In this document: in pieces, positions 29,335 to 38,505 of the stretch
How positions within the stretch are numbered: position 1 is the first letter of the stretch
How the letters are laid out: each line of letters opens with the position of its first letter
Source: Prosthecobacter algae
GTDB taxonomy: Bacteria > Verrucomicrobiota > Verrucomicrobiia > Verrucomicrobiales > Verrucomicrobiaceae
Length of the DNA stretch: 64,000 nucleotides
Direction: 5' to 3'
Assembly: GCF_039542385.1 (NCBI RefSeq)
Contig: NZ_BAABIA010000004.1
Coordinates: 186,001 to 250,000, forward strand
Made by a program: the position numbers and the translations under genes
The notes under the pieces: generated by a model
Database searches by the model: none
The model's input: only the letters and a program-made list of their open reading frames with translations
What the model was told of the DNA's origin: nothing

Positions 29335-31002
29335 ATGGCGGTTCCTGCATCCGATTCATCCACGGCATCGGCCACTTCGATGGAGCTTCAGCTCTTTCCT
29401 GAAGCGGATGAGCAGACGCTGCCTGCTATGCACTCTGAGCCAGAAGCTGCTGAAACTGAGACTCTGGAATCCGAGGCGCATGAGGAGATCAAACAGGAGC
29501 CAGACAGGCAGGAAGTTGTGGAACCCGCGCCGGTGATTGAAGCGGCATTTCCCGAGCTGCCGCCGCTGCCTCCTGAACTCAAAAATGTCGCCCGCACCCT
29601 TGAAAGGATGCTGAACGATCCCGCACAGCGCCAGGGAGCTTTTGCGAGCTTTTGCGCGGCAGCTTACGTCAAACCGGAATGGGCCGGTGCTGCGAGCGAG
29701 TATCTGACGACTCTTTTTGAAGATCAGCAGGATGTCCTGGCGGAGATGACGCGCGTGCCGGACCTCATCATTGAGCTGGGCTCTGGCCACTACACGCTGA
29801 CATTCATGGTGGCCTCACGCTGGGCGGCCAAGGCGGACCTGGCCCGCCTCACGCGGCTGGCGGAGGCGCTGATTGCCACCCAGTCGAAGATGAACAGCCC
29901 GGAGGTGGTGGACCTCATGCTGGCACTCACGACTTCTTTAGCCATCAGCCGTTATTCACGGGCGGAGCAACTGCTGGCTGCGGCGAGCGCCCATGCCACG
30001 GAAGATGAGCGTGACGCCCTCGATGAAGCACACTTGTGGTTAGGTGCTGGTGGCATCGTGCGCGGCAGCTCGCAGGAGGCGCGGGATCTCTGGGATGTGC
30101 GGCTGCGGCGGCCCCGCGTGGCCTGGACCTGGAGCAGCCCGGAGGAGTGTTCTGCCCTCGCCCAACTGGCGGAGTGCCTGGATCCGAAAAGCGAGGCGGC
30201 GGTGCTTTTCCAAGCCGTCGTGCCCGCCTGCTGGTGGTCGCTGCTGATCGCGAGATCCCAGGAAGGGGCCGCCTATGAAGCCTCCCTGGCCGCTGCGAAA
30301 GCCGTGGCCCATGAGCGCAGCCAGCCGCAGGAAGAGTCCCCACAGGAAGCACCCAAGACCGTGGTCCGCCAGCCCATCATCATCTGGCGAGCGGTGCCGT
30401 TTTTTATCGGAGGAATTGTGGGCGCATGGGCGCTGGCACTGGGGATCTGGGCTGGGCCTTACGATCTGGTCCGCTCATCCAGTGAGACAGCGGCCCCCGT
30501 GGTATCGATGGTGCCCGGTGCGCCTGGGATTCAACAGGGGGTGCCCGTGCCAGCAGCCCCCGTGGAGAAAGCTCCGGAACATCCGAACGAGATTTGGCGC
30601 AAAGAGCAGGCTGCCTCTCTGGCCGCCGAGGTGCCTGAGCTGAGGCCGTGGGTGGAGAAAATCGAACTTGGCGAATGGCCGCAGTTTGAAGCCCTGCTGA
30701 GTGGCGAATCTCCGGAGCTGCCCAAGGACAATCCCAATTATCAAAAACTGCTGCTGTGGCTGCATCTGGATCCGCCCTCCAATGCTGAAATCCGCAGTCA
30801 GGTCCCGCTGCTGCTCGCCGCCCTGCGGCAGGACAGTACGGTGATCGAGCTGTGGGAAAAACTGGTGTATCCAGGCTCCCTCAATGCCAAGGACATCCAG
30901 GAGGCGGCCCTGCGCACCCAGCATGACAGCAGGGATGCGTGGTCGCCCACGCAGCGTGCCCTGCTCAACCGCATCGTCGCGGCCGGCGTTGACAGTCCCT
31001 AA
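29335..31002 (+). CDS. Unrecognised single-pass membrane protein, paralogue of the 51162 gene
   Basis: I do not recognise this 555-residue protein. It has an acidic, Glu/Pro-rich N-terminus (1-80), a helical domain (~85-330) containing LTRLAEALIATQ and FQAVVPACWWSLL, one transmembrane helix at ~348-372, a Pro/Ala linker (~380-410), and a second helical domain ending the protein (LLLWLHLDPPSNAEIR near 478). The same order and motifs occur in the protein at 51162 (LVRLAEALLEAQ, FQAALPRCWWSLW, LLRWLMLDPPSDPEVR), so the two are paralogues. Topology is probably N-in with the C-terminal domain outside the inner membrane. It stands alone between the DUF1552 terminator and glcF. No enzymatic motif is visible. 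Confidence 0.75.
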   Translation: MAVPASDSSTASATSMELQLFPEADEQTLPAMHSEPEAAETETLESEAHEEIKQEPDRQEVVEPAPVIEAAFPELPPLPPELKNVARTLERMLNDPAQRQGAFASFCAAAYVKPEWAGAASEYLTTLFEDQQDVLAEMTRVPDLIIELGSGHYTLTFMVASRWAAKADLARLTRLAEALIATQSKMNSPEVVDLMLALTTSLAISRYSRAEQLLAAASAHATEDERDALDEAHLWLGAGGIVRGSSQEARDLWDVRLRRPRVAWTWSSPEECSALAQLAECLDPKSEAAVLFQAVVPACWWSLLIARSQEGAAYEASLAAAKAVAHERSQPQEESPQEAPKTVVRQPIIIWRAVPFFIGGIVGAWALALGIWAGPYDLVRSSSETAAPVVSMVPGAPGIQQGVPVPAAPVEKAPEHPNEIWRKEQAASLAAEVPELRPWVEKIELGEWPQFEALLSGESPELPKDNPNYQKLLLWLHLDPPSNAEIRSQVPLLLAALRQDSTVIELWEKLVYPGSLNAKDIQEAALRTQHDSRDAWSPTQRALLNRIVAAGVDSP

Positions 31003-31115
31003 ACAGGCCGTCCTGGGAATGCCTGAGAAAGCTCCGTGACAAACAGGCCCATCCTCTGAAAAGATGGAAGATTACGGACGGTCCCACCGCTATCTCCCAC
31101 CCCCATTTTCGCCTC

Positions 31116-32420
31116 GTGAATCTGCTTCAATCGCTCGACTACTCCGTCCTCCAGCAGTGCATGCACTGTGGGATGTGCCTGCCCACCTGTCCCACTTACA
31201 TGGAGACGAAGAAGGAGCGCAACAGCCCGCGTGGCCGCATCTCCCTCATGCGCAGTGTGGCCGATGGCGAGTTGCAGATTACCCAGGCCTTTTCGGATGA
31301 GATGTATTACTGCCTCGGCTGCCTGGCCTGCCAGACGGCCTGCCCGGCAGGCGTGAAGTATGCGGAGCTTTTTGAAACGGCCCGTGCCGAGGTGGAGCGT
31401 GCAGGAGTCTCCCAAAGTGCGGAGCGCGACTTCTGGCGCTGGCTGACGCTGAATGTTCTTTTCATGCACCCCAGACTGCTGCGCCTGGCCGGGTGGGGGC
31501 TTCGCCTATGGCAGAAGAGCGGGATGGATGTGCGGCTGCGGCGGGTGAAATTTTTCGGACTGCTGCCGAACAAGCTGCGCGATCTGGAGCCGCAGACACC
31601 CCAGGTGGCCGCCGCCTTTTCCGATGCCCTCATCGCGCCCATCGAAACTCCCGACGCAAAAAAATACCGCGTGGGTTTGCTCACGGGCTGCATCCAAGAT
31701 CTGGCCTTTTCCAACATCAACCGGGACACGGCGGACGTGCTGCTGGCGAATGGCTGCGAGGTGGTGACACCGCGCGCCCAGTCCTGCTGCGGCTCCCTGC
31801 ACGCCCACAATGGGGCGGTGGAATTGGCCAAAGAACTGGCGCGTCGGCAGATCGACAGCTTTGACCTGGAAAGCCTGGATGCCATCATCACCAATGCGGG
31901 GGGATGCGGGTCCCATTTGAAGACCTATGGTCATCTGCTGCATGACGATCCCTTTTATGCCGAGCGCGCCCACCTATGGGACCGCAAGGTGAAGGACATT
32001 CATGAGTGGCTGGTGCAGGTGGGCATTCGCAAGCCGGAGCACGGCGCAGGTGTGACCGAGGTGACCTACCACGAAAGCTGCCATCTGTGCCACGGGCAAA
32101 AGGTGGTCAGCCAGCCACGCCAGGTTTTGCAGGCGATTCCAGGCCTGGTGCTGAAGGAACTGCCCGAGAGCAACTGGTGCTGTGGCAGCGCAGGGATTTA
32201 CAACATCACGCAGCCTGAGCAGTCGGCCAAGCTGCTGAAGCGGAAGGTGGGAAACATCGCACAGACCGGATGCACGGTGGTCACGACCTCCAATCCTGGG
32301 TGTCACCTGCAACTGGCAAACGGCCTGGGGGCGAATGCCGAGGTGACGCAGCCCGTGACCTTGCTGGCCAAGGCCTACCGTGATGAAGCCGCTGCCTGCC
32401 AGGGCGGGTGCAAGGTTTGA
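31116..32420 (+). CDS. glcF: Glycolate oxidase iron-sulfur subunit
   Basis: The Fe-S subunit of glycolate/lactate-type oxidases that passes electrons from the flavin subunit to the quinone pool. The 434-residue protein starts with GTG at 31116. Two 4Fe-4S motifs are near the N-terminus: CMHCGMCLPTCP and CLGCLACQTACP. Two CCG (cysteine-rich DUF224) domains follow, with SCCGSLHAHNG, NAGGCGSHLK, YHESCHLCHGQ and NWCCGSAGIYN. GlcD and GlcE flavoproteins are not adjacent, so they must be encoded elsewhere or the protein serves another partner. Confidence 0.92.
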   Translation: MNLLQSLDYSVLQQCMHCGMCLPTCPTYMETKKERNSPRGRISLMRSVADGELQITQAFSDEMYYCLGCLACQTACPAGVKYAELFETARAEVERAGVSQSAERDFWRWLTLNVLFMHPRLLRLAGWGLRLWQKSGMDVRLRRVKFFGLLPNKLRDLEPQTPQVAAAFSDALIAPIETPDAKKYRVGLLTGCIQDLAFSNINRDTADVLLANGCEVVTPRAQSCCGSLHAHNGAVELAKELARRQIDSFDLESLDAIITNAGGCGSHLKTYGHLLHDDPFYAERAHLWDRKVKDIHEWLVQVGIRKPEHGAGVTEVTYHESCHLCHGQKVVSQPRQVLQAIPGLVLKELPESNWCCGSAGIYNITQPEQSAKLLKRKVGNIAQTGCTVVTTSNPGCHLQLANGLGANAEVTQPVTLLAKAYRDEAAACQGGCKV

Positions 32421-32433
32421 TCCTTGGTTAGGC

Positions 32434-35301
32434 TTATCTCAGCAGGCGGAACTCGGGCGTGGCCCAGAGCGTTTGAATGAGGCGGGCCCAGGCGTCGCAG
32501 CGTTCCTCTTCGGTGGCGTTTCCTGAGATGGAAGCTTCGAGATAGTCCTTGGCAATGGAGGCCTCCTTGCTGGAAGGCTCCCGGCTCAAGGAATGGCGAT
32601 AGGCCTGCTGAATCCCTTTTTCGATCTCTCCTGCCGCCATCACGCGCGTGGCGGCACTGCGGGCGAACTCGATGACCTGCGGATGGTTCATCAGATACAG
32701 GGCCTGGGTGGCCACGGTGCTGGTGGTGCGCTGGGCGATGGGCTGATTGATGTCGGCAAAATCAAACACCTCAAACAGCGGGTGCCTCACGTTGCGGAAG
32801 GCTGCGGTGTAAACGCTGCGCCGTGTGTCGTTGAAGGGATAGCCATACTCCAGATTTTGCACCTTGGTGTCATTGGAGTTCACCGCCTTGGCATCGCCCA
32901 CGTTAGGGCCGGCCCAGCGTCCGTCCACCGCATTGGCCGCAGCCAGCATGGCATCGCGGATGCACTCGGCATCGAGACGCTTGCGGTTCATTCGCGAGAG
33001 CAGGCGGTTGTCAGGATCTGTTTGGGACAGTTCACCTTCGGAACTCATGCGGTAGGTGCGGCTCATCACCATTTCCTTCACCAGCCGTTTGAGGCTCCAG
33101 CCGTCTTCCATGAATTTCACGGCCAAATGATCCAGCAGCTCAGGATGGGAAGGCTGCTCGCCAGTGATGCCGAAGTTGTCGGTGCTGCGGACGATGCCTG
33201 CCCCGAAGAGCCAATGCCAGACACGGTTGACAAAGACACGGGCGGTCAGCGGATGATGGCGGGCGGTCATCCACTCGGCCAGTTGCATGCGGCCGCTCTG
33301 CTCGGCAGGGATGGCGGGCATGTCGGCTTTGAGGGCCACCTGAAGGAATCCACGTGGAACGGGAGCCCCAAGGTTGCGGATGTTTCCCCGCACGTGGATG
33401 CGGGCATCCTCCGGCTTTTCATCTTCAGCCACCGTCATGGCCTCCAACCGGTTGGGGCCATCCATCTGCATGAGTTTGAGCTGCTTTTGCAGATCGGCCA
33501 TGCGGCCTTTGAGTTCCTTTTCCTCATTGCTGGCGACTGGGGAAGGCATGGCGGGCATGTCCGCATCCGCAGGCACGAACTGCACGGCATCCACCGTCAC
33601 ATAACCTTCGGCACCGGCATTGGATAGCATGACAAAGTTTTGTCCGGTGGTCTCAAATCGGAAGGTGCCGATTGAGATGAACTGAAGCCCTTCAAAGCTC
33701 TCGGTGGCCTGTTTGAAATAAACCAGTTCTTCGCCATCGGCATGGAAGATGGTGGCGGGGATGCGTTCGGCACGGCCTGGGCCTGCACTGAAGGCCACCC
33801 TCACTTCATAACGGCCCGCCACGGGGAGCTTTGGCGTGAAGGAGATGGTCTTTTCTCCACGACCCAGATTGTCATCATGGGCATAACCGCCACCGATGAA
33901 GGGTGGGTAGCGGCGGCTGGTTTTCCAGTCGCCCACTTTTTGGGCTTCGCTGTCATCCACGACCACTCCTGGCAGGTCTGCGGCGTTGAGCGTTTTGCGC
34001 TTGCGCAGGGCGACTCCGCCGACGTCGCGGAGCGTGTCCTTCAGCGCAGCGATCTCCTGCGTCAGCCGGGACACTTCTTTTTCCTTGGCCTGCATCTTCT
34101 GTTCTTCCTCACCCTCAAAGGGCAGCGGGGTGTCAATCCAGTGGGCCACATTGTCCGTGTAGTTTTTCAGCGTGCGTGTGCTGCGCATGATGCCAGCCAG
34201 CGCGTAGTAGTCGCGGGTGGGGATGGGATCGAACTTATGGTCATGGCAGCGGGCGCAGCCGATGGTCATGCCCATGAAGGACTTGCCGATGGTGTCGAGC
34301 TGCTCATCCACAATGTCCATGCGCAGCATCTGCTTGTCCTGTTCCTCATAATTGGTTGGGCCGAGGGCAAGGAAGCCGGTGGCGGTGAGGTTCTGGCGGC
34401 GCTCGGCGGCATTCTTGGCAGGCAAGAGATCACCTGCCAGCATCTGCTTGATCATGTGATCCACGGGCACGTCGGACTGGATGGCCTCCAGAAGATAATC
34501 ACGGAAGCGCCAGGCATCTTTGAAGGGCAGGGAACGGCCGCCGCCTGAGGATTCGGCAAAGCGGGTGATGTCCATGAAATGCGAGGCCCAGCGTTCCGCA
34601 AAGGCGGGCGAAGCCAGGAGAGCATCCACCTGGGTTTCGAGTTTCCGATCTTCCAAGGCAGGCTGATGGTCTGCGAGTGCGGGGATGGACTGAGGTGGGA
34701 GGCCGGTGAGATCAAAGGCAAGCCGGCGTGCCAGAGTGGCGGCATCCGCATCGGGGGCAGGCTGGAGGTTTTCTGCCTCCAGTCGTGCGAGGATGAAATG
34801 ATCAATGGCATTGCGCGGCCAGTTGCTTTGTTTGATCGGGCCAGGGGGTTTGGCGACGGGCAGTTGAAAGGACCAAAAACTGCCATCGGCTTTGGGACTG
34901 CTGTGACCTCCCTTGGCTGCGGGGGCTTCGTCACGCGGATCATGGGCACCGCTGGCGATCCAGGTTTTCAGATCTTCCAGTGCGGCGGCGGGCAGCTTTT
35001 TCTTGGGCGGCATCTTCAGGTCGCGGTCCTCATAGCTGACCACTTTCCAAAGGAGGCTTTGTTCGATGTTGCCCGGGATGATGCTGGGGCCGGAATCGCC
35101 GCCGGTCTGCCAGCCGTCCCGGTGATCCAGCCTGAGACTGCCCTTTTGCTTGTCGGCACCATGGCATTCCGTGCAGTGCTCGATCAGCAGCGGGCGGATG
35201 CGTTTTTCAAAAAATTCCGACGGTTCAGCCACCGCTCCCAGACCCACGGCGGGCAGGAGGGGCAGAATCCGGCAGGCAAGGCGAGAAACGGCGTTCAGCA
35301 T
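32434..35301 (-). CDS. PSD1/DUF1549/DUF1553 planctomycete-type cytochrome c protein
   Basis: A secreted ~955-residue protein typical of the PVC group. The ATG at 35301 (MLNAVSRLACRILPLLPAVGLGAVA) gives a signal peptide; an in-frame ATG at 35343 is less likely. The cytochrome domain carries CTECH (~42-46) with RLDHRDGWQTGGDSGPSIIPG and a MPPKKKLP region. Then DUF1549 (WPRNAIDHFILARLEAENLQPAPDADAATLARR...DLTGLPP), an inserted beta-sandwich/carbohydrate-binding-like module (~460-590, SRRYPPFIGGGYAHDDN) and DUF1553 (RMQLAEWMTARHHPLTARVFVNRVWHWLFG) follow. These proteins are usually paired with a DUF1501 protein; none is next to it. Electron-transfer-linked polysaccharide degradation is the usual guess. 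Confidence 0.93.
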   Translation of the reverse strand: MLNAVSRLACRILPLLPAVGLGAVAEPSEFFEKRIRPLLIEHCTECHGADKQKGSLRLDHRDGWQTGGDSGPSIIPGNIEQSLLWKVVSYEDRDLKMPPKKKLPAAALEDLKTWIASGAHDPRDEAPAAKGGHSSPKADGSFWSFQLPVAKPPGPIKQSNWPRNAIDHFILARLEAENLQPAPDADAATLARRLAFDLTGLPPQSIPALADHQPALEDRKLETQVDALLASPAFAERWASHFMDITRFAESSGGGRSLPFKDAWRFRDYLLEAIQSDVPVDHMIKQMLAGDLLPAKNAAERRQNLTATGFLALGPTNYEEQDKQMLRMDIVDEQLDTIGKSFMGMTIGCARCHDHKFDPIPTRDYYALAGIMRSTRTLKNYTDNVAHWIDTPLPFEGEEEQKMQAKEKEVSRLTQEIAALKDTLRDVGGVALRKRKTLNAADLPGVVVDDSEAQKVGDWKTSRRYPPFIGGGYAHDDNLGRGEKTISFTPKLPVAGRYEVRVAFSAGPGRAERIPATIFHADGEELVYFKQATESFEGLQFISIGTFRFETTGQNFVMLSNAGAEGYVTVDAVQFVPADADMPAMPSPVASNEEKELKGRMADLQKQLKLMQMDGPNRLEAMTVAEDEKPEDARIHVRGNIRNLGAPVPRGFLQVALKADMPAIPAEQSGRMQLAEWMTARHHPLTARVFVNRVWHWLFGAGIVRSTDNFGITGEQPSHPELLDHLAVKFMEDGWSLKRLVKEMVMSRTYRMSSEGELSQTDPDNRLLSRMNRKRLDAECIRDAMLAAANAVDGRWAGPNVGDAKAVNSNDTKVQNLEYGYPFNDTRRSVYTAAFRNVRHPLFEVFDFADINQPIAQRTTSTVATQALYLMNHPQVIEFARSAATRVMAAGEIEKGIQQAYRHSLSREPSSKEASIAKDYLEASISGNATEEERCDAWARLIQTLWATPEFRLLR

Positions 35302-35438
35302 GGGCGGTGAGAGCAAACGGTGCCGGGTCAAGGGCTCTTTCACCAGGGGGCTGCTTGGCCATTTTCATCCAGATAAGTGGGCACAATCATAAACGGCGTT
35401 GCCTTTGGGTGCGTAGTTCCTTTACAGTCATTTTTTCC

Positions 35439-37280
35439 ATGCGCTTCCTTCCACTCAGCGCAGCCTGGTTCTGCATGTCCCTGGCTGTCCACGCAGCACC
35501 CGCTTCACGGCTGGTGTGGCAGCCCGTGCAGGAGTATTTCATCCGCATCCAGCCCGGCAAGGCTCCCGTGCCGGTGGAGGGTACTCAGCGGCTGAATTCC
35601 TTCGTAGCTTACACGCATCTCGGCACGGACTTTGGCTTTCATGGTCCTGCGGCACACACCATCCAGTGGCAGACGGACGAAATTTGCGTGAGCCTGGGGC
35701 AGAACCCCGATGCGTGGGCTGGCATCTGGCACAGCCTGGCCGGGCTGGCGCGAGAGAATGCCAAGTCGCTGAATTTTGCCGCGCCTTGGCCGTCCTTCAT
35801 CAGTGCCCGTTACCAGCCGAAAGTCAGCAGTGTGATGATCCAGGCCAAGGGGCAGGGGCGCCTGAAACTAGAAATTAAGTCCAATCAGCAGCAGATGCTC
35901 TGGGAGCACATGCTGGATGTGCAGGCACCGAATGGCGAAACCTATGTGCTGCCCGTGCCCACGCTGGCCATGCCGAATGCCAAGCTGATCAACTGGACGG
36001 CTGAACCTGGCAGTGAAATCTGTGTGACGAGCCTGAACCTGGGCATGGAGTTGCCTGCGGTTCCCTTCGATGAATACGTGGTGGCTGCGTCCTATGCCAA
36101 GCTGGCGCGTTGCTATGATCCCGCGTCTGGTTTTGTCAAAGACCGTGCGCATACTGAAGACGGTGCCTTTGAGTCTCTTGCTTCCACGGGCATGTTTGCT
36201 CTGGCCACGGCAGCGCTGTCTCAGCCGCCGCTGGAACTGGTGAGCCCCAAGGAGGCGGCTAAAATCATCCGCACGATCCACCGTTCGGCCCGTGCCCTGG
36301 ATCGTCCCCTGGGACTGTTGCCGCACTTTGTCCGGCGCAGTGCGACGGGTTATGTCATCCACCCTGGCACCGAGTACAGCACGGTGGATACGGCCATTTT
36401 TTACCACAGCCTGCTGCTGGCTGCGCAGGGTGTGGGAGATGAGGAGCTGCATCAGGAACTGGCTTCAGCCGTGGACCAAATTGATTTCAAGGCCCTGCGT
36501 CTGCCCAATGGCAGCCTCAGCCATGGAATGAAGGACGATGGCAAGACGTTGCTGCCTCATGGCTGGACAGACTGGGGCGGTGAATCCGCCCTCGTCATGA
36601 TGCTGGAGCGCATCTCCAATGACAATGCACCGCGCGTGAAGATGGAGCGGCCCGGCCAATCCTGGCAGGGCACGGGATTCATCCCAGAAGTGCAAAGCCT
36701 CTTTTATCCGGACTTCGACCAGGATGTGCCGGATGCTCTGGACGGGGTGAAGTGGCTGAGTGCGCGCACCCGCATGCTGCAGTCACAGCGCGACTACATC
36801 CAACGTACCTGGCCGGACAGCCTCGCGGCCAAGATCGGCATGTATGGACTTTCAGCAGGCGAGGGGGAGCATGGCGACCGCTACCACGTGGGCGGGGTGG
36901 ACCTGCCGAACCAGGCAATGATCCACCCTCACTACATCCTCATGTCCGCAGCGCTGACGGCACCTGCCGATACATATGCTCTTTTGGAGCGCATGGAAAA
37001 AGCAGGCTACTTTCCGCCTTGGGGCATGGTGGAAACCATCTGCATCACCGGGCACAGTTATCTGCCGATGATCGGCTCTCTCAATGCTTCCTTCGAGGTC
37101 ATCGGAGCCTATCATCTTCTGGCAAAAAATCGTGGCAGCCCTGACCTCATTTATCAGTCCAGCCGTCAGTCGCCGGAACTTCGCCGCGCGGTGGAATTGT
37201 TTTATCCCGCACCAGTCCCGCCGGTGCAATCTGCAGAGCTGAAACGGGAACCGGATCCGGCGACCTCCGGGGCAAACTGA
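35439..37280 (+). CDS. Secreted glucoamylase-like (alpha/alpha)6-barrel protein, putative
   Basis: A ~613-residue exported protein; the ATG at 35439 begins a signal peptide (MRFLPLSAAWFCMSLAVHA). Residues ~25-200 look beta-rich. From ~220 the sequence is helical with a pattern of (alpha/alpha)6 glycosidases of the conserved-glucoamylase/GH144 type: AYTHEDGAF-like ESLASTGMFALATAAL, TEYSTVDTAIFYHSLLLAA, GWTDWGGESALVMMLERI, GMYGLSAGEGEHGDRYHVGG, and NQAMIHPHYILMSAAL. The fold assignment is by eye and the enzyme class is not certain. The gene is divergent from the PSD1 protein and ends at a terminator shared with obgE. Confidence 0.65.
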   Translation: MRFLPLSAAWFCMSLAVHAAPASRLVWQPVQEYFIRIQPGKAPVPVEGTQRLNSFVAYTHLGTDFGFHGPAAHTIQWQTDEICVSLGQNPDAWAGIWHSLAGLARENAKSLNFAAPWPSFISARYQPKVSSVMIQAKGQGRLKLEIKSNQQQMLWEHMLDVQAPNGETYVLPVPTLAMPNAKLINWTAEPGSEICVTSLNLGMELPAVPFDEYVVAASYAKLARCYDPASGFVKDRAHTEDGAFESLASTGMFALATAALSQPPLELVSPKEAAKIIRTIHRSARALDRPLGLLPHFVRRSATGYVIHPGTEYSTVDTAIFYHSLLLAAQGVGDEELHQELASAVDQIDFKALRLPNGSLSHGMKDDGKTLLPHGWTDWGGESALVMMLERISNDNAPRVKMERPGQSWQGTGFIPEVQSLFYPDFDQDVPDALDGVKWLSARTRMLQSQRDYIQRTWPDSLAAKIGMYGLSAGEGEHGDRYHVGGVDLPNQAMIHPHYILMSAALTAPADTYALLERMEKAGYFPPWGMVETICITGHSYLPMIGSLNASFEVIGAYHLLAKNRGSPDLIYQSSRQSPELRRAVELFYPAPVPPVQSAELKREPDPATSGAN

Positions 37281-37299
37281 AGAGTCCCAGGCACAAAAA

Positions 37300-37325
37300 A
37301 GCAGCCATCGAAAACGATGGCTGCT
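37300..37325. terminator. Bidirectional terminator (obgE / 35439 gene)
   Basis: AGCAGCCATCG-AAAA-CGATGGCTGCT, an 11-bp perfect stem. On the minus strand it is followed by TTTTTTG directly after obgE. Confidence 0.95.
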
Positions 37326-37344
37326 CAAAGGAAGATTGGGCGGT

Positions 37345-38388
37345 TTACTTCAAGACCTCAAAGGTCTGGCCGATTTTCTTGTCGAGGAAGTCACGCAGTT
37401 TGTCCAGGCCCAGGCCGGTTTCAGCCGAGACTGGGAAGATTCTCACGCGCTTGAAGCGTTCCTTCAGCCGCTCCACATTTTCTTCAGCACCTTCCACGTC
37501 GATCTTGTTGGCTAGGATGTGCCAAGGGCGCTTGGAGAGTTCCTTGGAATAGAGGGAGACCTCCTTGCGCACGGTTTCCAGGTCTTCGACTGGATCGCGA
37601 CCTTCGGTGCCCGCAGCATCCACCACAAAGAGCAGAATGCGGCAGCGCATGATGTGGCGAAGGAAGTCATGTCCCAGGCCGATGTTCTGATGGGCACCTT
37701 CGATGAGCCCAGGGATGTCTGCCAATGTGCCACGGCGATGGTCGCCAAAATGGATCACGCCCACCATCGGTTGCAGGGTGGTGAAGGGATAATTGGCGAT
37801 CTTGGGCTTGGCCGCGCTCAGCTTGGAGAGCATGGTGGACTTGCCCGCGTTCGGGAAGCCGACAAAACCCGCGTCGGCGATGCTGCGCAGCTCAAAGTGG
37901 AAGTAGCTTTCCTCACCATCCACCCCGGGGGTGAACTCGCGCGGAGCCTGGTGGGTGCTGGTTTTGAAGTGGACGTTGCCCTTACCGCCTTTACCGCCTT
38001 TGCAAAGAACGAAGGTTTGGCCCACTTCAGTAAGGTCGGCGTAGGGCTCGTAACGGGTCACGAGTTCACCGGTTTCAGGATCTTCTTCTTCTACGATCTT
38101 GGAGACGACAGTGCCGCTAGGGACCTTGTAAACGACATCGTCTGCACTGATGCCTGAGCACATGTTACCGCCGCCTTTTTGCCCGTCTGCGGCGATGAGC
38201 TTGGCATTAAAAAAGTACTGGCGCAGGCTGTTCGTGCTGGAGTCCACCAGGAGGATGATGTCGCCCCCTTTGCCTCCATCGCCACCATCCGGGCCGCCTT
38301 TGGGGCGGAACTTGCCCCGGTGAAAGTGCATACTCCCATCCCCACCTTTACCGGCGCGGGCATAGACTTTGATTTGATCGACAAACAT
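37345..38388 (-). CDS. obgE: GTPase Obg/CgtA
   Basis: An essential ribosome-associated GTPase involved in 50S assembly and stress control. From ATG 38388 the product is 347 residues: the glycine-rich Obg fold first (MFVDQIKVYARAGKGGDGSM, PDGGDGGKGGDI), then the G domain with G1 GFPNAGKST, G2 NYPFTTL, G3 DIPGLIEGA, G4 NKID and G5 SAETG. A longer open frame reaches 39030 but its extra N-terminus overlaps the divergent gene and resembles nothing. It lacks the C-terminal OCT extension. Usually it follows rplU/rpmA; here it is alone. Confidence 0.97.
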   Translation of the reverse strand: MFVDQIKVYARAGKGGDGSMHFHRGKFRPKGGPDGGDGGKGGDIILLVDSSTNSLRQYFFNAKLIAADGQKGGGNMCSGISADDVVYKVPSGTVVSKIVEEEDPETGELVTRYEPYADLTEVGQTFVLCKGGKGGKGNVHFKTSTHQAPREFTPGVDGEESYFHFELRSIADAGFVGFPNAGKSTMLSKLSAAKPKIANYPFTTLQPMVGVIHFGDHRRGTLADIPGLIEGAHQNIGLGHDFLRHIMRCRILLFVVDAAGTEGRDPVEDLETVRKEVSLYSKELSKRPWHILANKIDVEGAEENVERLKERFKRVRIFPVSAETGLGLDKLRDFLDKKIGQTFEVLK

Positions 38389-38505
38389 GAACCGGGCATG
38401 TAGCCCTTTTTGTGACCGGATACAAGCCGTTCGCGGATGAAGTTGTGAATGAGAGATCGTGTTTGGTGCTTTTACCCAGGGAAACGGGCTGCTAGAACAC
38501 CTGGA

